NCBI RefSeq assembly: GCF_002799245.1 | Contig: NZ_NEQV01000006.1 | Span: 1 to 64,000 of the forward strand | Reading direction: 5' to 3' | Length of the DNA: 64,000 nucleotides | From: Stenotrophomonas maltophilia | GTDB taxonomy: Bacteria > Pseudomonadota > Gammaproteobacteria > Xanthomonadales > Xanthomonadaceae | In this document: positions 63,043 through 64,000 of the stretch, one piece after another | Layout: the number at the start of each line of letters is the position of its first letter | How positions within the stretch are numbered: position 1 is the first letter of the stretch | Position numbers and translations under genes: made by a program | The notes under the pieces: model-generated | What the model was told of the DNA's origin: nothing | Seen by the model: only the letters and a program-made list of their open reading frames with translations | Databases searched by the model: none

Positions 63043-63822
63043 ATGCATATCGACGTCACCGGCCAGGGGCCGGACCTGGTACTGATCCATGGCTGGGCCC
63101 TGCAGGGCGGTGTGTTCGCGCCGTTGGTGCAGCGCCTGGCCGATCGGTTCACCCTGCACCTGGTGGACCTGCCCGGCCATGGCCACAGCCGCGAGGACAC
63201 CACGCCGCTGCGCCTGCCGTTCGTGGTCAGCGCCATTGCCGCGGCCACGCCGCCAGCGGTGTGGTGCGGCTGGTCGCTGGGCGGCCTGTTTGCGCTGCAC
63301 GCAGCGGCGACGCTGCCGAAGGTGCGCGGGCTGGCGATGATCGCAGCCACGCCGCGCTTCATGCGTGGCGAGGACTGGCCGCATGCGGTGGAGCCAGCGG
63401 TGTTCGAGCAGTTCGGGCGTGAGCTGGCCACTGACTTCGGCGGCACCCTGGAGCGTTTCCTGGCGCTGGACGTGATGGGGTCGGCACACGCCCGTGAGGA
63501 GCTGCGCACGCTGCGCCAGCGCCTGGTCGAGCGTGGTGCGCCCACCGAGCGCGCCCTGCTGGAAGGCCTGCGCCTGCTGGAAACCACCGACCTGCGCGGG
63601 GCACTGCCGACGCTGACCAAGCCCAGCCTGTGGATCGCCGGCCAGCGTGACCGGCTGGTGTCTCCCGCGGCGATGCAGGCCGCCGCGGCACTGGCCCCGG
63701 ATGCGCAGGCGCTGACCATCGTCCACGGCGGCCACGCGCCGTTCCTGGGCCATGCCGACGAGGTGGCCACCGCCCTGCAACACTTCGTTGCCGGCCTGTC
63801 ACCGGCCGATGGCGGACAATGA
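63043..63822 (+). CDS. bioH: Pimeloyl-ACP methyl ester esterase
   Basis: A 259-residue alpha/beta hydrolase that releases pimeloyl-ACP from its methyl ester. The oxyanion strand is LIHGWALQGGVF, the nucleophile S78 in GWSLGG, and the catalytic His in HGGHAPFLGH; the family-specific WCGWSLGGL is exact. It lies 18 bases after bioF, completing bioBFH. Confidence 0.95.
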   Translation: MHIDVTGQGPDLVLIHGWALQGGVFAPLVQRLADRFTLHLVDLPGHGHSREDTTPLRLPFVVSAIAAATPPAVWCGWSLGGLFALHAAATLPKVRGLAMIAATPRFMRGEDWPHAVEPAVFEQFGRELATDFGGTLERFLALDVMGSAHAREELRTLRQRLVERGAPTERALLEGLRLLETTDLRGALPTLTKPSLWIAGQRDRLVSPAAMQAAAALAPDAQALTIVHGGHAPFLGHADEVATALQHFVAGLSPADGGQ

Positions 63823-63851
63823 GCCCCCTCCGAATTCCGCAGGATTGACGC

Positions 63852-64000
63852 ATGGATCTGGGTATCAACGGCCGCTGGGCACTGGTCTGCGGCGCAAGCA
63901 AGGGCCTGGGCCTGGGCTGCGCGCGTGCGCTGGTGCGCGAGGGCGTCAACGTGGTGATCGTGGCCCGTGGCGAAGCCGCCCTGCAGGCCGCCGCTGAAGA
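63852..64000 (+). CDS. Short-chain dehydrogenase/reductase (5' part only)
   Basis: The first 49 codons of an SDR-family oxidoreductase, cut by the window edge: MDLGINGRWALVCGASKGLG with the NAD(P)-binding glycine motif GASKGLGLG, then ALVREGVNVVIVARGE. It starts 29 bases after bioH and may be in the same operon. The substrate cannot be told from this part. Confidence 0.88.
   Translation, partial: MDLGINGRWALVCGASKGLGLGCARALVREGVNVVIVARGEAALQAAAE

Overview
This window is a high-GC gammaproteobacterial chromosome segment that reads as Stenotrophomonas (S. maltophilia complex, Xanthomonadaceae). The evidence is the codon usage, the many GTAG-tagged palindromes of the SMAG type, an effector with a XVIPCD-type C-terminus, and typical housekeeping blocks (cyoABCD, ubiA, comF, bioBFH). 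No phage or IS element was recognised.

Layout. 0.4-2.7 kb: a secreted kexin-like protease translationally coupled to a probable dedicated chaperone. 2.8-7.4 kb (minus): cytochrome bo3 oxidase cyoABCD followed by a Sco1/SenC copper protein. 7.5-11.4 kb: two MocR-type (GntR plus aminotransferase) regulators around a small membrane protein and a thioredoxin-fold protein, with two matching palindromic operators. 11.4-11.7 kb: a tandem array of palindromes. 11.7-15.4 kb (minus): a TonB receptor coupled to a Tat-exported PLP enzyme. 15.6-28 kb: mostly ordinary genes (AraC/GyrI regulator, hydrolase, VOC protein, secreted M3 peptidase, C92-like amidase, a 53-residue Gln-rich protein, AtoE, UbiA, tRNA-Arg(CCG), a membrane-bound AraC regulator, an aspartyl-protease/PDZ protein).

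28-37 kb (minus, visibly less GC-rich in part): an Rhs polymorphic-toxin locus. A large Sec-secreted Rhs protein has lost one G in a homopolymer exactly at the core/toxin-tip junction. Its toxin tip survives in the shifted frame and is followed four bases later by a probable immunity gene. Downstream lies a train of small genes (lipoproteins, ankyrin and membrane proteins) interleaved with short relics of older toxin tips and of an Rhs core, as expected from repeated tip replacement.

37.4-53 kb: a coherent GalNAc-glycan utilisation locus. Minus strand: a GH31 enzyme with carbohydrate-binding domains, a TonB receptor and a GH109 enzyme. Plus strand: agaS, a ROK kinase, a PF08013 (GatZ/KbaZ) protein, the DeoR-type AgaR, GalNAc-6-P deacetylase and an MFS permease. 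The inferred route is glycan, GalNAc, GalNAc-6-P, GalN-6-P, tagatose-6-P, fructose-6-P. The divergent promoter carries mirrored CTTTC boxes fitting AgaR.

53-64 kb: a lipoprotein/HdeD pair, comF, a type IV secretion antibacterial effector operon (two tandem lipoprotein immunity paralogues, then the XVIPCD effector), an unknown gene, a ClC antiporter, and biotin genes bioB-bioF-bioH behind a BirA-type operator. A short-chain dehydrogenase is cut by the window edge.
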